Shown here: positions 1-5,846 of the stretch, piece by piece
How positions within the stretch are numbered: the first letter of the stretch is position 1
Layout: the number at the start of each line of letters is the position of its first letter
NCBI GenBank assembly: GCA_937969395.1
Contig: CALBVI010000140.1
Span: 1-6,471 of the forward strand
DNA: 6,471 bases
Direction of reading: 5' to 3'
Origin: an uncultured Spongiibacteraceae bacterium
Lineage (GTDB): Bacteria; Pseudomonadota; Gammaproteobacteria; Pseudomonadales; Dasaniaceae
The notes under the pieces: generated by a model
The model's input: the letters and a program-made list of their open reading frames with translations, nothing else
Database searches by the model: none
What the model was told of the DNA's origin: nothing
Position numbers and translations under genes: made by a program

Positions 1-28
1 ATAGTAATAATTTATCATTGGCAATCAT
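1..28 (-). CDS. possible start of a further gene, cut by the left edge
   Basis: On the minus strand an ATG at 28-26 opens a frame (M-I-A-N-D-K-L-L-L) that is still open at the window edge. Only nine codons are visible, so no family can be named. In other proteobacteria imelysin and DUF1111 genes are often followed by a second imelysin gene, so that is the first guess. The case for this start is positional: its ATG overlaps the stop of a 15-codon frame (ATGA overlap at 28-25), which itself starts on the DUF1111 stop. No good Shine-Dalgarno sequence sits directly in front. A second ATG at 18-16 in another frame is an alternative. Confidence 0.2.
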
Positions 29-72
29 TTATCTGCCCATGTGTTTTGGTTACTTAATACAACAACAAACAT
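25..72 (-). CDS. 15-codon small ORF coupled to the DUF1111 stop
   Basis: An ATG at 72-70 overlaps the TGA stop of the DUF1111 gene (TGATG) and opens a frame of 15 codons, MFVVVLSNQNTWADK, ending in TGA at 27-25. A GGAG lies 8 nt before the ATG, inside the end of the upstream gene, which is acceptable ribosome-binding spacing. The stop overlaps another ATG. The peptide resembles nothing I recognise. It may be a translational-coupling leader for the next gene, or only chance. The sequence shows the overlaps; translation is inferred. Confidence 0.2.
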   Translation of the reverse strand: MFVVVLSNQNTWADK

Positions 73-1592
73 CACAACGACTCCACAAAATTCAACAATG
101 CTTCACGTTGATTTTTTCCCAACTGAACAAAATTTTGTTGAGCTTGTTGCGCTTCACCACCATGCCAAAGAACAGCCTCTTCAACACTGCGTGCACGGCC
201 ATCGTGTAATAAAAAGTAACTACCGTTAACCTGCTTACTTAAACCAACGCCCCACAACGGAGGGGTTCGCCACTCATTGCCATTCGCTAAATAATCACTG
301 CGGCCATCTGCCAGTTCAGTTCCCATATCGTGTAACAGTAAATCACTGTAAGGCCAGATTGTTTGCTGGCCTAAATGTTGGTTGTCACCGACTACCGCCT
401 TTGTAACAAAACTGGGTTGATGACAAGCAACACAACCGGCTTGATAAAATAGTGTTCGCCCCTGCTCAGCCGCTACAGAATCTTTTGTAATCCGTCGTTT
501 CGGCACCCCTAAATTTCGTACAAAATTAGTGACTAAATTTAATAAGTGATCAGGCAGCTCCACACCATTAGCGCTGTTACCGTTCGGCGTTTTCACGCAA
601 GATATTTGCTGTTCAGTGCAAGGTTGCTCGGGAAAAAGCGGACTGGTAATACCCACATCACCATTAAAAGCAGCAGCAGTTGTAATATGAAGATCAGCGC
701 GATTTGCCTTCCAACCAAAACGGCCAGCGACATTTTTTTGCGCTTGATAATCCCATACTTGATTGACACGTCCGGAAATACCGTCCTGATTATTGTCTTC
801 CGGGTCAGCTAAGGCATCTATCGCCGCTTGCGAAATCAACTCTAACAATCCCATACCATGAATCGCCGGCGCACTTCGCAAACTAAAAAGCGTACGCTCA
901 TCCAACTCACCATAACCAAGCTGCTCTAAACGTAAGGTAGGATAACGAAGCTCGTGTTTTTCACCATCGGGGTAACTAAAGGTTTTTGATTGCCAATCAA
1001 TATAAACATAAGCTTCTGGGGGCACTTCTTGGTAGTTTGAGAAATCTTTATTGGGGCTGCTATTACGCATTTGATGAGACAGCGCTACCGATTGCCCTTG
1101 AATTTGATGGCCATAAGTAGGCTCGGGTACCGCACCATCTTGCTCGTTTTTCCCCGGTATACTTAGACGAACAAAAGCAGCAAATATTGCAGCATCACCA
1201 TCTGCAGGTAACTGACCTCTGCCGCCATTGATATGACAAGCCAAACAGCTGCGAGCATTATAAATCGGCCCTAAACCATCGCGAGCATCAGTAGTAGCGG
1301 GTGCTTTTATCCAGGGTTGGTTAGCTAAAGCTTTACCCGCATAAAAATCTGGTTTTGCTTCAATCGGCATATTGGCCACAGGCAACATATAAGAAGCAAA
1401 GGGCCTATAGGAAACCGTCGCTCCACCTCCTGGCAGCAACTCAGAAGTTGACCATTCCGGTGCAGCGACTAACTCATCCGCAGATTTATCGCCGCATGCA
1501 GATAACATCGATACAACTAATAGCGCTGCGACGAATAGCGTAACTATTCTTCGAATAAAAAAATGTATATCTTGATTAATCACCACAACCAT
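72..1592 (-). CDS. DUF1111 di-heme c-type lipoprotein (putative di-heme oxidoreductase)
   Basis: A 506-residue exported protein with an N-terminal membrane segment (about 16-30) ending in a lipobox, L-S-A-C33, so the mature protein should be lipidated at Cys33. Gly at +2 points to the outer membrane. Two c-type heme motifs are present, CLACH at 116-120 and CVACH at 387-391. The C-terminal segment has the conserved pattern of this family: HDMGTELADG, EWRTPPLWG, LLHDGRA and WHGGEA. This resembles the end of cytochrome c peroxidases, to which DUF1111 proteins are distantly related. Databases often call the family 'thiol oxidoreductase', but a substrate is not well established. Its genes commonly sit beside imelysin genes, as here, and a role in iron handling at the envelope is inferred from that. 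The ATG at 1592 has only a weak purine-rich AGAAAG ahead of it; codons 3-4 are GTG alternatives. Length is normal for the family and the frame is intact. Confidence 0.9.
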   Translation of the reverse strand: MVVVINQDIHFFIRRIVTLFVAALLVVSMLSACGDKSADELVAAPEWSTSELLPGGGATVSYRPFASYMLPVANMPIEAKPDFYAGKALANQPWIKAPATTDARDGLGPIYNARSCLACHINGGRGQLPADGDAAIFAAFVRLSIPGKNEQDGAVPEPTYGHQIQGQSVALSHQMRNSSPNKDFSNYQEVPPEAYVYIDWQSKTFSYPDGEKHELRYPTLRLEQLGYGELDERTLFSLRSAPAIHGMGLLELISQAAIDALADPEDNNQDGISGRVNQVWDYQAQKNVAGRFGWKANRADLHITTAAAFNGDVGITSPLFPEQPCTEQQISCVKTPNGNSANGVELPDHLLNLVTNFVRNLGVPKRRITKDSVAAEQGRTLFYQAGCVACHQPSFVTKAVVGDNQHLGQQTIWPYSDLLLHDMGTELADGRSDYLANGNEWRTPPLWGVGLSKQVNGSYFLLHDGRARSVEEAVLWHGGEAQQAQQNFVQLGKNQREALLNFVESL

Positions 1593-1608
1593 TCTTTCTT
1601 AATTTTCA

Positions 1609-1630
1609 GTTAACAAAAAGTTAACAAAAA
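1609..1630. repeat. tandem 11-bp direct repeat ahead of the DUF1111 gene
   Basis: GTTAACAAAAA occurs twice back to back (1609-1619 and 1620-1630), and a looser GTTAAAACG follows at 1641-1649. The copies lie 17-38 nt upstream of the DUF1111 start codon, between it and the terminator of the imelysin gene. Each GTTAAC is a 6-bp palindrome spaced by one DNA turn, so a regulator-binding site or part of the gene's own promoter is possible. It could also be a simple AT-rich duplication. I see no convincing -35/-10 pair here. Confidence 0.5.
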
Positions 1631-1649
1631 TAAAATATTAGTTAAAACG

Positions 1650-1682
1650 AAAAAACAGGCCAGAGGAAACCCTCGGCCTGTT
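1650..1682 (-). terminator. Rho-independent terminator of the imelysin gene
   Basis: Read on the minus strand, AACAGGCC pairs with GGCCTGTT (8 bp) and continues as GAGG/CCTC around a 4-nt loop, with one unpaired base between the two stem parts. It is followed directly by six T (positions 1655-1650). A GC-rich stem plus a T6 tract is the classic intrinsic terminator layout. It lies 97 nt beyond the imelysin stop and 58 nt before the DUF1111 start. It should therefore cut most read-through between the two genes, or set their ratio. Confidence 0.9.
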
Positions 1683-1778
1683 AACGTCTTATTCTATTGC
1701 TTAATCTTTATTGATCAGCCTTGAATAAATTCCTTGTTAGCTTGTCTTATAGCAAACTGTAAGCAACTACAAAAACAC

Positions 1779-3260
1779 TTATCCTTCGCAAGTAGCTTCC
1801 GGATCAGTCGTATCACAACCTGACGCATCACCATCAACGACCTCAGCTTCGATTTCCAACTCTTCAGCTAATTCAGCAATTTTTCCAGCCTGTGCATTCA
1901 ACGACAAAATCGTGTTATACATTGGGCTATCAGTGTTGCGGTTAGCATCCATGATTAAGACATCGACTGGCGAACCGTCACGCGCTGAAGTATCAATTTC
2001 TGTGTAATTAGTTTCAGTTTCTGCAAGCAGCGCTTCAAATTCACTTGCTAATGTATCTAAACCATCAACATCTAAATCTGCAATATAATCATCAAAGCCA
2101 TAACCACTCACTGCGCGATCAGTCGCATCATCAACACCATCTAAAGTGCTATCGTAGCCGGCATAATCACCGTAGTAGCTATTCGAAACACCTTCAGCAT
2201 TCAACCAAATATCACGGTGTGTGTTATCAGAGAAGCAAGAATGCTCATCTTCCTGAGAGTTCGCACTAAATGAAATTTGCATACGCTCACCGGCCAATTC
2301 GCCTTCAGACAAGGTCCCCATACCGGTCAAAATTTCAGTTAACTTTTGAATCGCATCGTCACGGTCAGCAACTGTAGTGAATTGATCACGGTAATTGCCA
2401 TCTACATTATCCAACCAACCATCGCGAACTTCCTCTAAATCGGCGACAAGTTTTTCTGCAACAACCTGCATAAATTTCAAACGGCGATCAGCATTGTCAT
2501 CGCTAGTAAAGTCGGTCAAAGGACGCTGACCACCATTGGCGATATTGCTAGCACCATAGGCTTTAACCGCAAGATCGCGATCAGTACCTACAGTAACTTC
2601 ACCATCGGTATTTAAATCCTGGCCCCACAACATAAATTCGATCGCATGGTAACCAGCGATAACATCGTGCTCATCACCTGCGGTCGCCGTGTTAGAAATA
2701 AGGTCAACGGTAATTTCACTCGCTTCATAAACTGCAATAATATTTTGACCACTATCAGTACCATCAACCGCGCCGCCTTCATTAACATCAACGCCATTTT
2801 CGGTGACACCAACTTCGTCTGCACCGAAGTCACTTGCATCAACATTTTGTACATAGTCAATTAAGCCTTCACCTAACGGCCAAGCATTAATGTCGCCTTC
2901 AAGACCGTCTTCGCTAGCATAGTCAGATGAATCAATAGGGCTTAAACGGAAACGATAAACTTCGGTCTGACCATAAGGCTCACGAGAAACTAACCAAGCC
3001 GCTTTAGCTGCAACAAGATTATCTTCTGTTGGCTCTGCAGCAAATGCGTCAATAGCCTCCTCTAACGCTACAGCCGTATCAACTGAATCGTTATAAGCCG
3101 CCAACGCGATATCCGCATTGGTTTCTAGTAATAACTCTACATTTGTGACATTGATAACTTCTGCTTGAGTTTCAATTTCTGAATCATCGCCACCGCTACT
3201 TCCACCACAAGCCGCCAATATTGAAGCGATAACGCCCACTGTTAATAATTTCAATTTCAT
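1779..3260 (-). CDS. imelysin-family (M75, IrpA-like) outer-membrane lipoprotein
   Basis: A 493-residue protein with a short signal peptide (MKLKLLTVGVIASI) and lipobox L-A-A-C18. Gly at +2 suggests outer-membrane sorting. Imelysin-family marks are clear: AAWLVSREPYGQTEVYRF near 87-104, NAWPLGEGLIDYV after it, GYHAIEF at 203-209 with the family's GxHxxE signature (H205, E208), GGQRPLTDF, and EDEHSCFSDNTH from 337. The family is a two-bundle helical fold named after an insulin-cleaving protein. Later structural work does not support a normal peptidase site, and members are mostly iron-regulated and thought to act in iron uptake, as also for the M75 domain of EfeO. The chain is very acidic, with a D/G-rich stretch at about 135-170, and ends with a Cys pair (C482, C491) besides C342. 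The ATG at 3260 is supported by AGGA 7 nt upstream and a second AGGAG-like site before that. It is divergent from the di-heme peroxidase gene. Confidence 0.93.
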   Translation of the reverse strand: MKLKLLTVGVIASILAACGGSSGGDDSEIETQAEVINVTNVELLLETNADIALAAYNDSVDTAVALEEAIDAFAAEPTEDNLVAAKAAWLVSREPYGQTEVYRFRLSPIDSSDYASEDGLEGDINAWPLGEGLIDYVQNVDASDFGADEVGVTENGVDVNEGGAVDGTDSGQNIIAVYEASEITVDLISNTATAGDEHDVIAGYHAIEFMLWGQDLNTDGEVTVGTDRDLAVKAYGASNIANGGQRPLTDFTSDDNADRRLKFMQVVAEKLVADLEEVRDGWLDNVDGNYRDQFTTVADRDDAIQKLTEILTGMGTLSEGELAGERMQISFSANSQEDEHSCFSDNTHRDIWLNAEGVSNSYYGDYAGYDSTLDGVDDATDRAVSGYGFDDYIADLDVDGLDTLASEFEALLAETETNYTEIDTSARDGSPVDVLIMDANRNTDSPMYNTILSLNAQAGKIAELAEELEIEAEVVDGDASGCDTTDPEATCEG

Positions 3261-3315
3261 AACTTATTCCTATCTCCTATCAATCGATCATTCAGCCTGA
3301 AAAGCCACAGGTTAC

Positions 3316-3345
3316 TGTCTGATACTTTTAAAAACACTTCAGACA
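3316..3345. repeat. inverted repeat upstream of the imelysin gene
   Basis: TGTCTGA (3316-3322) and TCAGACA (3339-3345) are perfect 7-bp inverted copies separated by 16 AT-rich bases. Centre-to-centre spacing of the arms is 23 bp, about two helical turns, which suits a dimeric regulator better than an RNA hairpin. The site lies 56-85 nt before the imelysin ATG and overlaps the only plausible minus-strand promoter. The regulator is unknown and chance remains possible. Confidence 0.4.
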
Positions 3346-3539
3346 AAACGTAAAATGTTGCTGCTATTTTTGATGCTTAAATGAATAAAATCACTAGTGC
3401 ACGCATAAATACATAACGCTATTCTTTTGATAACAAGTCACGACTACTAACAGCTACTGCTTAGCAAAGACCTCTCTAAAGCAGCCACAACCTTGCTTTA
3501 ACTCAGGTGCGAACAATACCCGAACAAACATCGTAATGC

Positions 3540-3560
3540 AAATAGTAATTATTCCTATTT
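3540..3560. promoter_or_regulatory. candidate Fur box in the divergent region
   Basis: A 21-bp palindrome with outer arms AAATAG and CTATTT; 9 of 10 base pairs around the centre are symmetric. Against the 19-bp Fur pattern (AATGATAAT-N-ATTATCATT) it matches 13 of 18 defined positions, including the inner TAAT-N-ATT core. It lies 22 bp upstream of the -35 box of the peroxidase promoter. Iron-regulated control of imelysin-type genes is established in several bacteria, which makes Fur the first candidate. The dyad is seen in the sequence; the regulator is inferred. Confidence 0.5.
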
Positions 3561-3581
3561 AGCTTATTGTTAAAATAACGA

Positions 3582-3609
3582 TTGACCATAAGGATTTTGA
3601 GGATAAAAT
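3582..3609 (+). promoter_or_regulatory. sigma70-type promoter for the di-heme peroxidase gene
   Basis: TTGACC (3582-3587) and TAAAAT (3604-3609) are separated by 16 bp, each one or two bases from the consensus hexamers. The predicted transcript would start near 3616, leaving a leader of about 120 nt before the chosen TTG start. The Fur-like palindrome lies just upstream, an unusual place for simple repression of this promoter. A second promoter with -10 TAAAAT at 3571-3576 would place the palindrome over its -35 but lacks a good -35 sequence. Confidence 0.5.
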
Positions 3610-3634
3610 GTCCACTGGCTACTTACTACAATGA
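3608..3634 (+). CDS. possible 8-codon leader peptide
   Basis: ATG at 3608 has GAGG 5 nt upstream, the best Shine-Dalgarno site in the whole divergent region, and encodes only MSTGYLLQ before TGA at 3632. It is in the same frame as the di-heme peroxidase gene, but two in-frame stops (3632 and 3662) separate them. It overlaps the predicted -10 box, so it could be translated only from a transcript that starts further upstream. Leader peptide, relic of an older start, or chance are all open. Confidence 0.15.
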   Translation: MSTGYLLQ

Positions 3635-3736
3635 ACTGAGGAAATTGCTACTTAAGCCTATTAGATAGCGGTCATTGAAAAGTTGCTGTACTGCCACCCG
3701 CAACAACCATTAGATACCACGCAAGCCGGAGTTTTT

Positions 3737-5005
3737 TTGATAACCATACGCCCACACACAGCTAACAATTCCATTTTCGGTATCAGGATTTTTGCTTTTG
3801 TCACGCTAGTACTGCTAACGGCCTGCGGTTCAGGTGGCCCTGACACAGAGTTAGAAGCAGAAATTGAACCACCGGAATTTGCTACCCTAGAAACCCTAGG
3901 TGAAAGCCTCTATGAAGATGTAAATCTATCGCTTGATCGTACTCAATCCTGCGCTACTTGCCATAATACAGAACATGCCTTTATCGATGATCGTGAAGAT
4001 AACAATGGCGACATTCTGACCGTCTCTGAAGGTGATGATGAATTCTCTCTCGGTACTCGCAACACCCCTACCGCCGCTTATGCCGCTTTTTCACCGGATT
4101 TTTATGAAGGCACTAAGGCCCGCTTCAATAGTCAGCAAGATGATTATGAAGGATTTTTAGGCGGGCAGTTTCTGGACGGCAGAGCTCTCAACCTTGAAGA
4201 ACAGGCCGAAGGGCCTTTTCTCAACGAACTCGAAATGATGATGCCGGATGAAGAAAGTGTCGTCGAACGCGTAATGGAAGATGCCGACTACATAGAGTCA
4301 TTCAAATACTTATTTGGCGATGACATTTTTGACGATAGTGAACTGGCCTTCGCAGCAGTCGCTGAAAGTATTGCCGCGTTTGAGCGCACCGATAGCTTTG
4401 CCACTTTCGACTCTAAATATGATTTATTCCTACGTGGCAAATTTGATGAATACATTTTATCTAAAGCGGCTGTCGGCAAAGCCTTATTCTTTTCACAAAC
4501 TGACACCAACTGCGCGACCTGTCATCAACTGGAAGCCAACGCAAACTCAGAAGAAACCTTCAGCAGTTACGAATATCATAATATCGGCGTACCCAGTAAT
4601 GTAGCACTGACCAATACCAAGGAAAGCCTAGGACAAACGCAGGCTACTGATAACGGCCTGTACGACAACACCGAAGTAGAGGAAGATCGCGGTAAATTTA
4701 AAGTACCTACATTGCGCAACGCTGCAGTAACAGCACCTTATATGCATAATGGCGTATTCAGAAATCTTGAGACTGTTATGTTGTTTTACGATAAATATAA
4801 CAACCCAGACAACACCATTAATCCTGAAACTGGCTCAGTTTGGCTGGAGCCTGAAATTGTTGACAACCTCAACGCTACAGAACTGGAAGACGGCGATATT
4901 ATGACCGATGATGATGTGGAAGCACTGGTCTGTTTTTTAGTATCACTAACTGACGCTAGTTTTGAACATCTTATTGAAGATGAAATGAGTTCATGTGGCC
5001 TTTAA
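3737..5005 (+). CDS. MauG / cytochrome c peroxidase-like di-heme lipoprotein
   Basis: A 422-residue protein counted from TTG at 3737. That start has GGAG 5 nt upstream and gives a normal lipoprotein signal: basic residues, hydrophobic FAFVTLVLL, lipobox L-T-A-C30 with Gly at +2. The frame is open back to a TTG at 3683, but that start has a poor ribosome site and would give an over-long N-region; there is no ATG. Two heme c motifs fit the bacterial di-heme peroxidase family: CATCH at 72-76 followed by HAFID, and CATCH at 259-263. The typical C-terminal block FKVPTLRNAAVTAPYMHNGVF surrounds M336-H337. Family members reduce H2O2 to water with electrons from small cytochromes or blue copper proteins, or, like MauG and MbnH, oxidise residues of a partner protein. 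The sequence does not say which. The protein would share the periplasmic face of the outer membrane with the imelysin and DUF1111 lipoproteins. Confidence 0.88.
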   Translation: MITIRPHTANNSIFGIRIFAFVTLVLLTACGSGGPDTELEAEIEPPEFATLETLGESLYEDVNLSLDRTQSCATCHNTEHAFIDDREDNNGDILTVSEGDDEFSLGTRNTPTAAYAAFSPDFYEGTKARFNSQQDDYEGFLGGQFLDGRALNLEEQAEGPFLNELEMMMPDEESVVERVMEDADYIESFKYLFGDDIFDDSELAFAAVAESIAAFERTDSFATFDSKYDLFLRGKFDEYILSKAAVGKALFFSQTDTNCATCHQLEANANSEETFSSYEYHNIGVPSNVALTNTKESLGQTQATDNGLYDNTEVEEDRGKFKVPTLRNAAVTAPYMHNGVFRNLETVMLFYDKYNNPDNTINPETGSVWLEPEIVDNLNATELEDGDIMTDDDVEALVCFLVSLTDASFEHLIEDEMSSCGL

Positions 5006-5070
5006 TTTTATATACGCTTTAAACGCTAGAGAATAATTACAGTAAGATTCTTGTCCACATTAACAATTTA

Positions 5071-5085
5071 TAATAATTATTATCA
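5071..5085. promoter_or_regulatory. Fur-box-like sequence between converging genes
   Basis: The 15-mer TAATAATTATTATCA matches the Fur core TGATAAT-N-ATTATCA at 13 of 14 defined positions, closer than the site in the divergent region. It sits 66 bp past the di-heme peroxidase stop and 10 bp before a long hairpin, with no gene start nearby. It may control an unannotated small RNA or antisense transcript, or be a chance match in AT-rich DNA. Confidence 0.35.
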
Positions 5086-5094
5086 TTAAAATGT

Positions 5095-5142
5095 AAAACG
5101 AGAATTTAAAACGACAGCTCTGTTCGTATAAATTCTCGTTTT
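5095..5142. terminator. bidirectional hairpin terminator
   Basis: A perfect 14-bp inverted repeat, AAAACGAGAATTTA (5095-5108) and TAAATTCTCGTTTT (5129-5142). The inner part can extend pairing through ACGA-CAG and CTG-TTCGT, with one or two bulged bases, to a tiny loop. A-runs on one side and T-runs on the other end the stem on both strands, as expected between converging genes. It should stop the di-heme peroxidase transcript about 90 nt past its stop codon and serve as backup for the minus-strand operon. Confidence 0.75.
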
Positions 5143-5160
5143 AAAATCTCGCTTTAAAAT
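5135..5160. repeat. 13-bp tandem repeat overlapping the terminator arm
   Basis: CTCGTTTTAAAAT (5135-5147) and CTCGCTTTAAAAT (5148-5160) lie head to tail with one difference, and a decayed third start (CTAAAAC) follows. The first copy is the right arm of the long hairpin, so the duplication offers a second, weaker partner for the left arm. It was probably made by slippage. No function is evident. Confidence 0.5.
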
Positions 5161-5176
5161 CTAAAACACGATACAT

Positions 5177-5202
5177 AGATCAATCGATAAACCGATCGAT
5201 CT
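5177..5202 (-). terminator. terminator-like hairpin of the Yip1-family gene
   Basis: On the minus strand AGATCGATCG pairs with CGATTGATCT across a 6-nt loop. All 10 pairs form, one as G-U, whereas the plus-strand copy has a C-A mismatch. This suggests selection for the minus-strand RNA. It begins 9 nt past the Yip1-family stop codon. T-rich sequence (TGTTTTAGATTTT) follows after about 8 nt, a little far for a classic terminator, so it may instead protect the 3' end. Confidence 0.5.
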
Positions 5203-5210
5203 CACCTTGT

Positions 5211-5810
5211 TTAATCAGTAAAACTAGGCGCTGCGCCCATATCCCAAGCAATAACAGAACCGCCCATAATCACCATCAATAACACCATGCAAAAAGCAAT
5301 TACTGCACTCGAAAATAAAAATCCGCGCTCTTCAGGAATATGCATAACAATGGGTATCCCCACATACAGCAGGTAAACTGCCCAGCCAACTGCAACAAGC
5401 GATATCACTAACGCTAACCAGAAGACAGGCATAAAGCCAATAGCCCCGGCAACAAATAAAGGCGTGGCAGAAAAACCCGCAATAGCAATACCCTTCGCAG
5501 CACTCGAATTTGAACCATAAGTACTACTCATCCAGTGAATCATATAACCGATGGCACAAATAGATACCACCATGGTGATATAAAACAAGCCAATTAACAC
5601 TGCAGCACTGTCTTTTGTTAAACGAATATTTTCACCATCGCCAACATGCCAGCCGATGCTCGTCGTTCCGTAATACCATGCCACCGCAGGAATAACCGCA
5701 AGCAAGATGGCATATAAGACACTACCAAATAATCCGAAATTGTCTTTATCGGCAATTTTATTCCACTGCCCTTTTGGCTTAATCAGTAAACCAATAACAT
5801 TGGTAATCAT
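5211..5810 (-). CDS. Yip1-family five-helix inner-membrane protein
   Basis: A 199-residue integral membrane protein with an amphipathic start (KPKGQWNKIADKD, about 11-23) and five hydrophobic segments at roughly 27-47, 69-93, 107-126, 128-152 and 164-189. The opening 'LLIKPKGQW.KIA' and the segment YLLYVGIPIVMHIPEERGF before the last helix are typical of bacterial Yip1 (DUF1282-like) proteins. Their function is unknown; the name comes from a eukaryotic Golgi family. The ATG at 5810 has AGGA 7 nt upstream. It follows the TauE/SafE gene by 36 nt on the same strand, so the two are probably co-transcribed, though I see no functional link. No promoter is visible between them. Confidence 0.8.
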   Translation of the reverse strand: MITNVIGLLIKPKGQWNKIADKDNFGLFGSVLYAILLAVIPAVAWYYGTTSIGWHVGDGENIRLTKDSAAVLIGLFYITMVVSICAIGYMIHWMSSTYGSNSSAAKGIAIAGFSATPLFVAGAIGFMPVFWLALVISLVAVGWAVYLLYVGIPIVMHIPEERGFLFSSAVIAFCMVLLMVIMGGSVIAWDMGAAPSFTD

Positions 5811-5846
5811 AGTTATTTCCTCGTCAATTTTTTATTGCTTAAAATA

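Larger units (their letters stand above)
3261..3736. other. divergent intergenic control region
   Basis: This 476-bp AT-rich stretch separates the imelysin start from the di-heme peroxidase start and should hold both promoters. On the imelysin side I see its ribosome-binding site and a 7-bp inverted repeat (3316-3345). A weak -35/-10 pair on the minus strand, TTGTCT (3346-3341) and TATCAG (3324-3319) with a 16-nt gap, overlaps that repeat. On the peroxidase side there is a Fur-like palindrome, a good promoter, a very short ATG frame and a leader of about 120 nt. No protein of meaningful length or RNA gene is visible between. Confidence 0.7.

Noticed and set aside
2045..2269. Plus-strand frame rich in His, Asn and Gln opposite the imelysin gene
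   Set aside because: The composition is a by-product of reading the acidic imelysin codons backwards; there is no start signal.
1779..3260. Calling the imelysin protein an active metallopeptidase
   Set aside because: The M75 name is historical. GxHxxE is not the HExxH of classic zinc proteases, and structural work on the family does not support a normal protease site, so only the family is claimed.
3661..3846. Minus-strand 61-codon frame over the start of the di-heme peroxidase gene
   Set aside because: It lies mostly opposite the signal-peptide region, has no ribosome site, and its sequence resembles no protein; it is a shadow frame.
3540..5085. The two Fur-like sequences as a matched pair delimiting a mobile unit
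   Set aside because: They share only the AT-rich Fur-type core, lack flanking duplications and there is no transposase or integrase.
3278..5202. Repeated ATCGATC-type motifs at about 3280 and 5183-5201 as a common operator
   Set aside because: The shared part is a short palindromic string expected by chance; the second copy is better explained as a hairpin stem.
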